From: a virus
Reading direction: 5' to 3' (one strand)
Virus record (IMG/VR): IMGVR_UViG_3300046466_000088
Coordinates: 1 to 57,240 of that record
Length of the DNA stretch: 57,240 nucleotides
The translations under genes were made by a program, and so were the position numbers. This document shows positions 34,125 through 42,402 of this stretch, piece by piece. Every line of letters starts with the position of its first letter. The stretch's first letter is position 1. The notes beneath the pieces are model-generated. The model was not told the DNA's origin. It searched no databases and saw nothing but the letters and a program-made list of their open reading frames with translations.

Positions 34125-34541
34125 ATGAAAGTCGTGCCTGTTGAACCCATAGGTGTAGAATTATTTTGGAATAAGATTGAACCATTAGTTAAAAAATCAG
34201 TAACATATTCAGGTGGTAGACATACAGTAGCCACAACAAAGTTTCTTTTAGAAAAGGGTATGATGGATTTATTTATTGTATTTAAAACTGTAAAAGATAT
34301 TGAAGCGATTATTGTTACACAAAAATCTATATATCCTGCTAAAACAATGATGACTGTTGTATTATGTGGTGGTAAAAATATGAATAAATGGGCAGGAGAA
34401 GGAATTAAAACAATCATGGAACATGCAAAAACAAATGATTGTACTGGAGTTGAAGTCATGGGTAGACCAGGATGGAGAAAAATATTTAAACAACATGTAA
34501 AGTATAAGGAAAGCTATGTCACTTTTGAAACACATTTCTAA
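34125..34541 (+). CDS. GNAT-like protein (T7 gp13-like position) (138 aa)
   Basis: An acetyltransferase-like fold is suggested by the strand VVLCGGKNMNKWAGEGIKTI followed by MEHAKTNDCTGVEVMGRPGW. T7 gp13 (internal virion protein A) has a related GNAT-like sequence and position. The acetyl-CoA loop is not convincing, so the protein may be structural only. Its end overlaps the next gene. Confidence 0.6.
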   Translation: MKVVPVEPIGVELFWNKIEPLVKKSVTYSGGRHTVATTKFLLEKGMMDLFIVFKTVKDIEAIIVTQKSIYPAKTMMTVVLCGGKNMNKWAGEGIKTIMEHAKTNDCTGVEVMGRPGWRKIFKQHVKYKESYVTFETHF

Positions 34542-36726
34542 TTTTTTAATAGAAAAAGTATTACCAATTAAATTTAAAGTTTGGTTACTGGACAGACTTG
34601 CGTGTGATATTGCCAATCAAGGTGAAGATGGTGATACTGAACTTGCACATATTAATTCCTATGAAGCTAAACTATTAAGGTCAGTTGGTGGTTCAGGCAC
34701 ATTAAATAGTAAGACAGGTCTAAAACAATATGGTGGTGGTGGTAGTAAATCTGCTCCAGCTCCTGCATCTACATCTACAGTTGTAGAAAAAGCAGAGTTT
34801 CCTCCTGAACTCAGACCATTTATTACTGACATACTTGAGAAAGCTCAAGCTCAAGAACAGGCAAGACTTGCAGTAGGTTATCCAGTATACCCTGGTCCAC
34901 GTATCGCCCAGTTTACTCCTGAAGAAAAAGCAGCTCAAGCAGGTATAGTTAGCTTGGTAGGTTCACAAGAACCAACATTTGATATAGCTAAAGGGTTAAC
35001 TGCTGCAGGTACAGGTGCAGCTACAGCAGAAACTATAGGGAAACGTATGTCTCCATATATGCAACAAGTTGTAGATATAGAAAAGAGAGAAGCTGAACGT
35101 GCTGCAGAAGGACGTAGACAACAACTAGCTGCTCAAGCTGTAGGTTCAAGAGGATTTGGTGGTTCAAGAGAGGCATTCATACAGTCTGAACTGGACAGAA
35201 ACTTACAACAACAATTAGGTGATATACAAGCTAGAGGACAACAAGCAGCTTTTCAACAGGCACAACAAGCATTTGAACAACAGAAACAAAGACAACTTGC
35301 TGGTGGGCAACAGATGGCAGGTATGGCTCCAATACAATCAGGTGTACAATTTAAAGAACTTGGTGCACTTGCAGGTATTGGTGAACAACAAAGACAACAA
35401 CAACAAAGAGCATTAGACTTAGGATTCCAACAGTTTAGAGAAGAACAAACATTCCCTGAAGCTAGTCTACAACAATATCAATCTATCATTCGTGGGTTCC
35501 CACTACAACCAACAACTACGCAAACTCAGCAATCAATACTACCTACACCTTCATTAGGACAACAACTAATAGGTATGGGCACTGGTGCATTAGGTCTCGC
35601 AGGTGCAGCTAAAACTTTATTTAAAGAAGGTGGAACACTCAAACAGATACCTGAGGGTAATGAAGGTTTAAAAGCATTAGCTAAAGAGTCTCCAAATACT
35701 GTTGAGAAAATGGGATTTAAACCAATGAAATCAGGTAAGAGACCAAAGATAACTAAAAAACAAAATAAGATGTACAAAGAAATGTTGTACGCAATGTTAT
35801 CAGATAATAAAAGAGAAGACATGAATGGTGACATAAGTGAGATAGCTGACATCATGAAAGAAAAAGGCATTGCTACATTGTCTCAAGATGGTGGTGTTGT
35901 TAAGTTACAACCTGGTGGGCAAATACCTACAGCTCCTAGTGTTCCAATATATGGAGATATTACAAGTTTTGAAATTGAAGATTTATTAAAAAGAGCCAAA
36001 GCTAGGTCTACAAGAGCAGACGAACTAGGTATGGTTATGTCTGATGAAGAAAGACAAAAACAAATTGAAGAAGATAAATCTGCAGCTAAACTTAGAGCCT
36101 ATATGCAACTTGCACAATTAGGTGGAGATGTACTCGCTGCTGACCCAAGTAGAGGTACATTAGCTGCAGTAGGTTCTGCTGCTTCTAAAGCTGCTCCAGG
36201 ATTTATGGAAGCTGCTAAAGAATTTAAAGATGTAGATAGAAAAGCTAGAAAAGAAAAATTAGATGAAACACTAAAACAAATTACTGTTGAAAGTACACTT
36301 GATAAAGATGTTCTTGATATTCTTAAAACTGATGCTGATTATAAAGCTGCTATTAAAAAAGCAGGTGATTTAGGTTTAAGTATTGTTGGAGATGTTAAAA
36401 GAGTTACTGATATAGTTAAAGGAAATTTATCAGGTACTGACCAACAAGTATTAGATGCTAATTCTGTATTAGAAACAACTCAAGGTAAAAAGACTTTAAC
36501 ACAGATAACTAAAATTGCTTCAGTAAATGCATTAAGAAAACTTCAAGAAATGAATAGAAAAGGTCAGTTAATAGGAACAGACAATGAAACAGAATTTAAT
36601 AATTTATTAATTGATGAAGTTAATATGTTAGGTGTAGGTGGTCTTGAAAATTTAAAAGAAGGTGGTTTAGTTCCTGCAACTAAAGAACAAAAAACTGTAT
36701 CACAAATATTAGACGAGATAGAATAG
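34516..36726 (+). CDS. Internal virion-like protein, Gln-rich (736 aa)
   Basis: The N-terminal motif GDTELAHINSYEAKLLRSVG repeats that of the 439-residue protein. The middle (residues 150-325) is Gln/Ala/Arg-rich helix (ARGQQAAFQQAQQAFEQQKQ), and the C-terminal half is helical and Lys-rich. Overlaps the GNAT-like gene, with AAGGAAAGCT before the ATG. Likely a channel or ejection protein. Confidence 0.65.
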   Translation: MSLLKHISNFLIEKVLPIKFKVWLLDRLACDIANQGEDGDTELAHINSYEAKLLRSVGGSGTLNSKTGLKQYGGGGSKSAPAPASTSTVVEKAEFPPELRPFITDILEKAQAQEQARLAVGYPVYPGPRIAQFTPEEKAAQAGIVSLVGSQEPTFDIAKGLTAAGTGAATAETIGKRMSPYMQQVVDIEKREAERAAEGRRQQLAAQAVGSRGFGGSREAFIQSELDRNLQQQLGDIQARGQQAAFQQAQQAFEQQKQRQLAGGQQMAGMAPIQSGVQFKELGALAGIGEQQRQQQQRALDLGFQQFREEQTFPEASLQQYQSIIRGFPLQPTTTQTQQSILPTPSLGQQLIGMGTGALGLAGAAKTLFKEGGTLKQIPEGNEGLKALAKESPNTVEKMGFKPMKSGKRPKITKKQNKMYKEMLYAMLSDNKREDMNGDISEIADIMKEKGIATLSQDGGVVKLQPGGQIPTAPSVPIYGDITSFEIEDLLKRAKARSTRADELGMVMSDEERQKQIEEDKSAAKLRAYMQLAQLGGDVLAADPSRGTLAAVGSAASKAAPGFMEAAKEFKDVDRKARKEKLDETLKQITVESTLDKDVLDILKTDADYKAAIKKAGDLGLSIVGDVKRVTDIVKGNLSGTDQQVLDANSVLETTQGKKTLTQITKIASVNALRKLQEMNRKGQLIGTDNETEFNNLLIDEVNMLGVGGLENLKEGGLVPATKEQKTVSQILDEIE

Positions 36727-36730
36727 TGCA

Positions 36731-39700
36731 ATGGCAATTAGTATTGACTCACAATCATTCAGAGAAACTGCAGAAAAAATTGAAGAACTGCAAAGTAAGG
36801 GAGCTTTAGATTCTGTTAAAGCTAAACAGCTTATTGAAGAACAAGGTTTTGACCCTATTGAATTTAAAGAAACTTATAATAAATACTCAGGTTTAACTCA
36901 AGAGGAAAAAGATAAAGCTGCAGAGATAACTGGTTTAGGTATTATTGATGCACCTATAAGAGTAGCAGGTAGAGCATTTGGTGAAGCTGGTAGAGATATT
37001 GCAAGTTTTTCTGCAGACGTAGCACCTAATTTAACTAAAAAGATTTCAGATAATTTTTCAGTAGTATCTGATGCAGTAGGTCAATATGTACCTGAAAGTG
37101 TAAAAGAATTTTCAGATGAGTTGTTTGACCCTTATCATGGTGATGGTGTATATGGAACTGCTGAAGGAGCTATAGGTAATATTGCCTCTTACTTTGTACC
37201 TGCAACAGGTATACTCAAAGCAACAAGAGGAGCACATACATTAGCTAAAGGTAATAGGTTTCTAAACTCAGGTCTAAAACAAGCATCAAATCTATTGGGT
37301 GCTAAAGGTCGTAAAGCTACAAAGGTAGCAGGTTTTTTAACAACTGGTGCAGCAGCAGCTACAATAGCTGAAGACCCTTCAGAAAATATAGTAAATACCT
37401 TACGAGAACAATTCCCTGAATCAACACAAATATTAGAAGGTCTTAGTGTCAACCCTGAAGATACAAGGTTGCAACAAAGACTTAATGCCTTTGTAAATAA
37501 TTTAGGTTTTGAAGTTGCAGCAGTAGGTGGTATAGCAGGTTTAATAAAAGGATATAATAAAGTTAAACCTTTAGGTAGAAAGTTTGAACAATTGTTTTCT
37601 TCTACAAGAGGTATGTCAGATAAAGCTCAAGAATTATTTTTAGGTTCAGATGCAGCAGTAAGTAATGCTTTTAAAGAAGCAACTGTTGATGCTAAAAAAT
37701 TATCTAAGGTAATGAAAAAGAATAACATGAAAGACCCTGCTCAAGTTCAACTTGTTAATGATGCACTTCAAGGTGATTCAGTTGCATTAAAAAATATACC
37801 TACTGATGTTAAAGAAGTTGTTACTGAAATGAGAAATAATATAGATGAGTTATCAAGATTTTTTATTAAGAATGAGAGATTGTCCAAACAACTTGCAACT
37901 ACAGTAGATAATAATTTAAATACATATATAACTAAAAGTTATCAAGCTTTTGAAGACCCTAAATATCTACAGGATATGTCAGATGCTATTAGAAGAAATA
38001 AAAAAAATATTTCAATGGGTAGACTTGACCAGATAACAGATGAAGGTCTAAAGAAAATGACAAACTATTTAGTAGATGATATTGGTTTAGAACCTAACCA
38101 AGCTTTTAATGCACTAAAGAATAGTGTTCAAAATTTAAGTCCTGAAGAAACTGGTAATTTTTTACTTGACCTCGCTAATAAAAATAAAGGTGGACAAGGT
38201 ACAACAGGAGCATTGAAAAAAAGACAGCTCATACCTGACCCTGTTAAAGCTTTTTTAGGTGAGATAAAAGACCCTACTTTTAATTATGTAAACTCTTATA
38301 AAAAATTAGCTGCCTATAAAGCTGAAGTAAATTTTTTAGAGGGATTAAAAAAGGACATGTTAAATAGTGGAGCTGCAGTTAATATAGCTAAAGCTAAAGG
38401 TCAAGACATAACTAATGTTCCTGATGCTTTTGTTAAAGCTGAAGACATAGTAGATGAAAGATTAAGTAAAGTATTTGGTGGTGGGGTAGTTAGAAAAGAT
38501 GCAGTTAAAAATCCATTAAGTGATTTATATATTGACCCTAGTTATGCTAAAACTTTAAGAGAGGGTATAGATGGAATGAATCCTGCAAGTAGTTCTTTTT
38601 TTAAATATGCTTGGATTCCATTAAAGACAGGTTCACAAATAGCTGTTACTGTATTTAATCCTATTACTCATGCAAGAAATGTTTTAGGTAACGTAGTATT
38701 TATGACAAGTAATGGTATGTCTCCTATTAATGGTGGTGCTTTTGATGCATCTAAATTTGTAGTAGATAAATTATTTGGATTAAATAATAAAGAACTTACA
38801 CAACAATTTAATAAATATAAATCTTTAGGCATAACTGGTACAGATATTGCATCTGAAACAATAAGAAAAAATTTAAAAGATATAACTTTAAATACACCTG
38901 AAGTTAAAAAAAATATTATAGATAATTTATATAAAAAACTTCCTCAGAATATAACTAAGTATACAACAAAACCTTTAGGTAAAGCTGCAAAAAAAGCAAT
39001 AGATAAAGTTATTGATGTGTACCAACTTGAAGATGATGTATTTAAAATAATGCACTTTGAAGGAAGTAAAAAATATTTAAAAGAAGCATTTCCTAATTTA
39101 GCAGATGATGCTCTTGAAAGTATGGCAGCTCAAAGAACAAGAGACTTAATGCCTAACTATAAAATAGCTCCTGCATTTATTAAAAGTTTAAGATATATGC
39201 CTATAGGTGACTTTGCTACATTTGCTGCTGAATCTGCAAGAGTGGCTAAAAATTTAGTTAAGTATACAGTTAAAGATGCATTGAGTGGTAATGCTACATT
39301 AAGTGCTGCAGCAGCTAAAAGATTAGCAGGTATGACTGCAGCAGGTGTAGGTGCAGATTATCTATCTGAACAATCTAAAATGTTTTTAGGTATATCAGAT
39401 AAAGAAGAAGAAGCATTAAAAACTATTGGACCAGATTGGGAATACTTTGCACCTCAAATATATTTAGATAAAAAGAAAGTTGGTGGAAAAAAAGTATATG
39501 ATACATTGTCAATGGCAAGTCTTGACCCTTTTGCTTTTCCTAAGACTGCAGCAAAGGCAACTCATAGAATGTTCTTTGACCCTAAAATAAGTGAACAACT
39601 TCTTTCAGGAGATATAGATAAAACATTACAACCTGAATTATTTAAAGTAGGTAATGCACTTTTTGATGGTTTACTAGGTCCTTTCATTGGAACATCATTA

Positions 39701-40489
39701 GCTACAGATGCTTTATTAGATGCAGCAGTTGGTCTAAAAGAAGATAAACCTTTTGGTGAAGTAGCAACTAAATTTATAGGAGATACACTGACACCTGCAG
39801 GTCTTGACTTTTATAGAAAAAGAAAGCAGTATGAATTAGAACTTGCAGCAAAAGATAAAGAACTAGCTGATAAAGGTTATCCATCTTACACTTTGTTTTC
39901 TGAAAGAACAAAAGGTATTCCAGGCGAAGCTGACTATGGTGCTTTGTTAGGTGTTAAAACAAGAAGAATAGATATTGATTCCAGTGTTCCTTATAACATG
40001 GGTTATAGACTTAAAAATATGAATAGAGGTAAAGCATTATCAAGAGTTATGAAAGGAGACTTACCTTTTAGTGTTGATATTAAAAAAAGAATAAGAGAAA
40101 AAACACCTATAGCTTTGAACCAAATTAATGATAATGATTTTGTTGAAGCTAAAAAAACAGATGAAAAAACTAAATTAAGATTAGAACAAGAATTAAGAAT
40201 GTATATTAATGCTTACAGAGATTTAGGTTATAGTGACAAAGATATAACTAAAGCAATGAGAAGATTAAAAATATCTAAAGAAGGTTTACAAACATTAGAT
40301 GCTATACAAAAAAATAAACACATACCTACTGATATAACTAAATCTGATTTAGAAAATTTTTATAGAGGATTAAAACAAAAAGGTGTATCTTTTCCTTTAG
40401 GTAAGATAAGAGAAATAAATAAAAAATTAGTGGGTCAAAAGATTGACGAAGAATTATTTAAAACAATAAGAAGAGTAGGAGAAAAATAA
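36731..40489 (+). CDS. Large internal virion (ejection) protein (1252 aa)
   Basis: The largest gene. Mostly helical, with hydrophobic patches near residues 145-215 (IASYFVPATGILKATRGAHT; FLTTGAAAATIAED) and 600-900. Large size, composition and place at the end of the tail block match T7 gp16-type or SU10-type ejection proteins that cross the cell envelope with the DNA. No lytic transglycosylase motif found. Starts four bases after the previous stop. Confidence 0.68.
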   Translation: MAISIDSQSFRETAEKIEELQSKGALDSVKAKQLIEEQGFDPIEFKETYNKYSGLTQEEKDKAAEITGLGIIDAPIRVAGRAFGEAGRDIASFSADVAPNLTKKISDNFSVVSDAVGQYVPESVKEFSDELFDPYHGDGVYGTAEGAIGNIASYFVPATGILKATRGAHTLAKGNRFLNSGLKQASNLLGAKGRKATKVAGFLTTGAAAATIAEDPSENIVNTLREQFPESTQILEGLSVNPEDTRLQQRLNAFVNNLGFEVAAVGGIAGLIKGYNKVKPLGRKFEQLFSSTRGMSDKAQELFLGSDAAVSNAFKEATVDAKKLSKVMKKNNMKDPAQVQLVNDALQGDSVALKNIPTDVKEVVTEMRNNIDELSRFFIKNERLSKQLATTVDNNLNTYITKSYQAFEDPKYLQDMSDAIRRNKKNISMGRLDQITDEGLKKMTNYLVDDIGLEPNQAFNALKNSVQNLSPEETGNFLLDLANKNKGGQGTTGALKKRQLIPDPVKAFLGEIKDPTFNYVNSYKKLAAYKAEVNFLEGLKKDMLNSGAAVNIAKAKGQDITNVPDAFVKAEDIVDERLSKVFGGGVVRKDAVKNPLSDLYIDPSYAKTLREGIDGMNPASSSFFKYAWIPLKTGSQIAVTVFNPITHARNVLGNVVFMTSNGMSPINGGAFDASKFVVDKLFGLNNKELTQQFNKYKSLGITGTDIASETIRKNLKDITLNTPEVKKNIIDNLYKKLPQNITKYTTKPLGKAAKKAIDKVIDVYQLEDDVFKIMHFEGSKKYLKEAFPNLADDALESMAAQRTRDLMPNYKIAPAFIKSLRYMPIGDFATFAAESARVAKNLVKYTVKDALSGNATLSAAAAKRLAGMTAAGVGADYLSEQSKMFLGISDKEEEALKTIGPDWEYFAPQIYLDKKKVGGKKVYDTLSMASLDPFAFPKTAAKATHRMFFDPKISEQLLSGDIDKTLQPELFKVGNALFDGLLGPFIGTSLATDALLDAAVGLKEDKPFGEVATKFIGDTLTPAGLDFYRKRKQYELELAAKDKELADKGYPSYTLFSERTKGIPGEADYGALLGVKTRRIDIDSSVPYNMGYRLKNMNRGKALSRVMKGDLPFSVDIKKRIREKTPIALNQINDNDFVEAKKTDEKTKLRLEQELRMYINAYRDLGYSDKDITKAMRRLKISKEGLQTLDAIQKNKHIPTDITKSDLENFYRGLKQKGVSFPLGKIREINKKLVGQKIDEELFKTIRRVGEK

Positions 40490-40722
40490 TGAACAGTAGA
40501 GATTCATTGGAAGCAAGACTAGCTGCACTTGAAGCACGTAATGAGGAACAACACAAAGAGGTTGCCAATAAACTAGAAGTTGCTTTTGAATTAATTAATA
40601 AACAGACAGAGATTATATCAGGACTCAGAGCAGATATTGCTAGAGGTTCAGGTGCTATTAAGATGTTGTTTATTGTAGGTGCTGCATTAGGTTTAATATA
40701 TACATGGATTAAGATGATATGA
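40489..40722 (+). CDS. Coiled-coil protein with C-terminal membrane helix (77 aa)
   Basis: Residues 4-50 form an acidic coiled coil (LEARLAALEARNEEQHKEVA) and residues 57-74 one membrane helix (IKMLFIVGAALGLIYTWIKM). The layout resembles XhlA-type haemolysin or accessory holin proteins. A separate 3TM holin exists at 41991, so this may be a partner. Start and stop overlap both neighbours. Confidence 0.6.
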   Translation: MNSRDSLEARLAALEARNEEQHKEVANKLEVAFELINKQTEIISGLRADIARGSGAIKMLFIVGAALGLIYTWIKMI

Positions 40723-41042
40723 GTTTAGTTAATTTAACTGACTCAGCTAAGAAACATTTAAAAAAATTAGCACAAGACAATAATAAAAAATATGTTCGTC
40801 TAGAAGTTAAGGGTGGTGGTTGTGCAGGTTTTAAATATGATTGGTCATTTGATGACTACATACAAGACAGTGATGACTTTATAGAGTTAGATGGCTTTAC
40901 ATTATTAATAGATAAATCTAGTTTATTTTATTTAATGGGAATGACTATTGAATATAAGAAAGAAATATTTGGTAGCTTCTTAGAACTAAAGAATCCTAAT
41001 GCAACAAGTAGTTGTGGATGTGGAGAAAGTTTTGGAGTATGA
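40719..41042 (+). CDS. iscA: A-type iron-sulfur carrier (IscA/HesB)
   Basis: 107 residues with all three ligand cysteines at the same numbers as E. coli IscA: C35 (GGGCAGFKYDW), C99 and C101 (SSCGCGESF). IscA proteins hold Fe or an Fe-S cluster and pass it to target enzymes in the cytoplasm. It is coupled to the preceding gene (ATGA) and overlaps iscU downstream. Intact and of normal length, so likely functional. Carried at the end of the late operon. Confidence 0.93.
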   Translation: MSLVNLTDSAKKHLKKLAQDNNKKYVRLEVKGGGCAGFKYDWSFDDYIQDSDDFIELDGFTLLIDKSSLFYLMGMTIEYKKEIFGSFLELKNPNATSSCGCGESFGV

Positions 41043-41434
41043 CATATAGTAAAGAATTATTAGAACATTATGAGAACCCTAGAAATGTAGGGTCAATGGA
41101 TAAAGAAGATAAAGATGTAGGTACTGGACTTGTTGGAGCACCTGCCTGTGGTGACGTAATGAAGTTACAAATTAAAGTAGGTGATGAAGGTGTTATAAAA
41201 GATGCTAAGTTTAAAACATTTGGATGTGGTTCAGCTATTGCATCTAGTTCATTGATTACTGAATGGGTTAAGGGTAAGAAGATTGATGAAGCTAATAAGA
41301 TAAAGAACACAGAGATAGCTAATCATTTAGCTTTACCTCCAGTAAAAATACATTGTTCAGTTCTAGCTGAAGACGCAATCAAAGCTGCAATCTCAAACTA
41401 TAAAAAAAAGAATGAAAGTAAAAACTTATTGTAG
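41039..41434 (+). CDS. iscU: Iron-sulfur cluster scaffold IscU
   Basis: 131 residues from ATG 41039, overlapping the iscA stop (ATGA). Every key position keeps E. coli IscU numbering: C37 and D39 (GAPACGDVMKLQI), C63 (TFGCGSAIASSS), LPPVK at 99-103 (HscA contact), H105 and C106. Overall likeness to bacterial IscU is very high by eye, pointing to capture from a host. It would assemble clusters on sulfur delivered by host IscS. No iscS, hscA or fdx here. Confidence 0.95.
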   Translation: MTYSKELLEHYENPRNVGSMDKEDKDVGTGLVGAPACGDVMKLQIKVGDEGVIKDAKFKTFGCGSAIASSSLITEWVKGKKIDEANKIKNTEIANHLALPPVKIHCSVLAEDAIKAAISNYKKKNESKNLL

Positions 41435-41537
41435 AATAATTATATTTTTATTTATTGTGGAAATATTTATGCACATTGCTGAGATAGCATTTGATATAGA
41501 AGCACATTATAATTTAACAGGTATGTTATACAAGTAG
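41412..41537 (+). CDS. Possible small membrane protein (41 aa)
   Basis: Frame MKVKTYCRIIIFLFIVEIFM overlaps the 3' end of iscU and ends GMLYK. One hydrophobic N-terminal helix. No ribosome binding site, so coupling would be needed. Last frame before the terminator. Confidence 0.45.
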   Translation: MKVKTYCRIIIFLFIVEIFMHIAEIAFDIEAHYNLTGMLYK

Positions 41538-41559
41538 CCAACTGTGAAAATTGGACAAA

Positions 41560-41597
41560 AAAATACCCCTAGTTATTAAGTTAGCTAGGGGTTTTTT
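41560..41597. terminator. Bidirectional terminator between converging blocks
   Basis: Stem CCCCTAG (41566-41572) and CTAGGGG (41585-41591) with an A-run on the left and TTTTTT on the right. It can end both the rightward late transcript and the leftward transcript that ends at 41600. Confidence 0.9.
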
Positions 41598-41599
41598 AT

Positions 41600-41794
41600 T
41601 TATTTAATTTCTTTTTTTATTGAAGCGATATCTTCTTCTACTTGTTTTATTTCGTTAATATAATGGTCTCTCATTTCTTTAAGACTTTCTAATTTATTTT
41701 TATAGTTCTTCATTCTATATTCATTATAGACTTTATCAGATATGACCATTAAATTTGGTCTCATCATATTAAACATGTCATTTACTAATAACAT
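41600..41794 (-). CDS. Coiled-coil hypothetical protein (64 aa)
   Basis: Behind AAAGGAGAAAATATT. The C-terminal 40 residues are a Lys/Glu coiled coil (KNKLESLKEMRDHYINEIKQ). Last gene of the leftward block, 115 bases after pqqA. Unknown function; not a PqqD-like protein as far as I can see. Confidence 0.7.
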   Translation of the reverse strand: MLLVNDMFNMMRPNLMVISDKVYNEYRMKNYKNKLESLKEMRDHYINEIKQVEEDIASIKKEIK

Positions 41795-41856
41795 AATATT
41801 TTCTCCTTTAGTTAATTATCCCTATATAGGCAATAATGTTGTTGTTAAACTAGGTT

Positions 41857-41887
41857 TAAGCCACACCTAATTAAAGCATATGGCTTA
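41857..41887 (-). other. Hairpin between pqqA and the next gene
   Basis: TAAGCCATA and TGTGGCTTA (one G-U pair) form a nine-pair stem with a 13-base loop, 22 bases after the pqqA stop. No U-run follows, so an mRNA-stabilising or processing element is more likely than a terminator. Confidence 0.35.
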
Positions 41888-41908
41888 TACCAAAAAAGAT
41901 AATGCTAA

Positions 41909-41989
41909 TTACTTTTCAGCACAAGCATATGAATTGATTTCTAAACCCACAGAAATTTCTGCGATAATAGGTTTTGTCCATACAGTCAT
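41909..41989 (-). CDS. pqqA: PqqA-like peptide, precursor of coenzyme PQQ (26 aa)
   Basis: The peptide starts MTVWTKPIIAEISVG and ends LEINSYACAEK. It has the PqqA signature: W and KP near the N-terminus, EIxxG, then E-x3-Y (E17, Y21), the Glu and Tyr that PqqE cross-links to begin PQQ synthesis. It closely resembles alphaproteobacterial PqqA (Methylobacterium type: W..PI..EI.VG.E..SY..AE). A perfect AAGGAG lies just before the ATG, inside the end of the holin gene. No pqqB, C, D or E is present, so host enzymes would be needed. Easily missed because of its length. Confidence 0.85.
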   Translation of the reverse strand: MTVWTKPIIAEISVGLEINSYACAEK

Positions 41990-41990
41990 A

Positions 41991-42362
41991 TTATTTCTCC
42001 TTCCATGTTTTAATTCCTTTCTCAGCACCTCTGCTTATGATATAGCCACCAATACCAATCTGTAATAAATCAAATAACTTCATGATAACTTGGTCAGATA
42101 AATTCTCTGGGTGTACACCAAACCAATACATAAACAAAAGCATCAAGAAAGATAGCATTGTTAAAGGTCTCCAATTACGTTGTAACCAACCTTCACCTTT
42201 AGCTTCAGCAACCACTACAGATGCAGCAGCTTTTTCTATATCTGCTGAGTGCGTAACTAGTGCTTTATTTAATTCTGATTGAGCCTTTGCTTGAGCAGCT
42301 TTATCAGGAATTATTCTATCAATTACTTTACCTAATATAGGTGCAATCATTGGTAATAACAT
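41991..42362 (-). CDS. Holin, GTA/3TM type (123 aa)
   Basis: Matches the pattern of the GTA_holin_3TM family: amphipathic N-terminus (APILGKVIDRIIPDKAAQAK), then KGEGWLQRNWRPLTMLSFLM, a membrane helix, and a final helix (LLQIGIGGYIISRGAEK). It would open the inner membrane so the M15 endolysin can reach the wall. Normal length for the family. AGGAGAAATATT precedes the ATG; pqqA follows directly, so both are likely made together. Confidence 0.85.
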   Translation of the reverse strand: MLLPMIAPILGKVIDRIIPDKAAQAKAQSELNKALVTHSADIEKAAASVVVAEAKGEGWLQRNWRPLTMLSFLMLLFMYWFGVHPENLSDQVIMKLFDLLQIGIGGYIISRGAEKGIKTWKEK

Positions 42363-42402
42363 AATATTTCTCCTATTTATATGTATTATAACTCAATTTT
42401 AT

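Noticed and set aside
41600-41794. The 64-residue gene after pqqA as a PqqD-like chaperone
   Set aside because: It is a Lys/Glu coiled coil with no PqqD pattern and is shorter than PqqD (about 90 residues).
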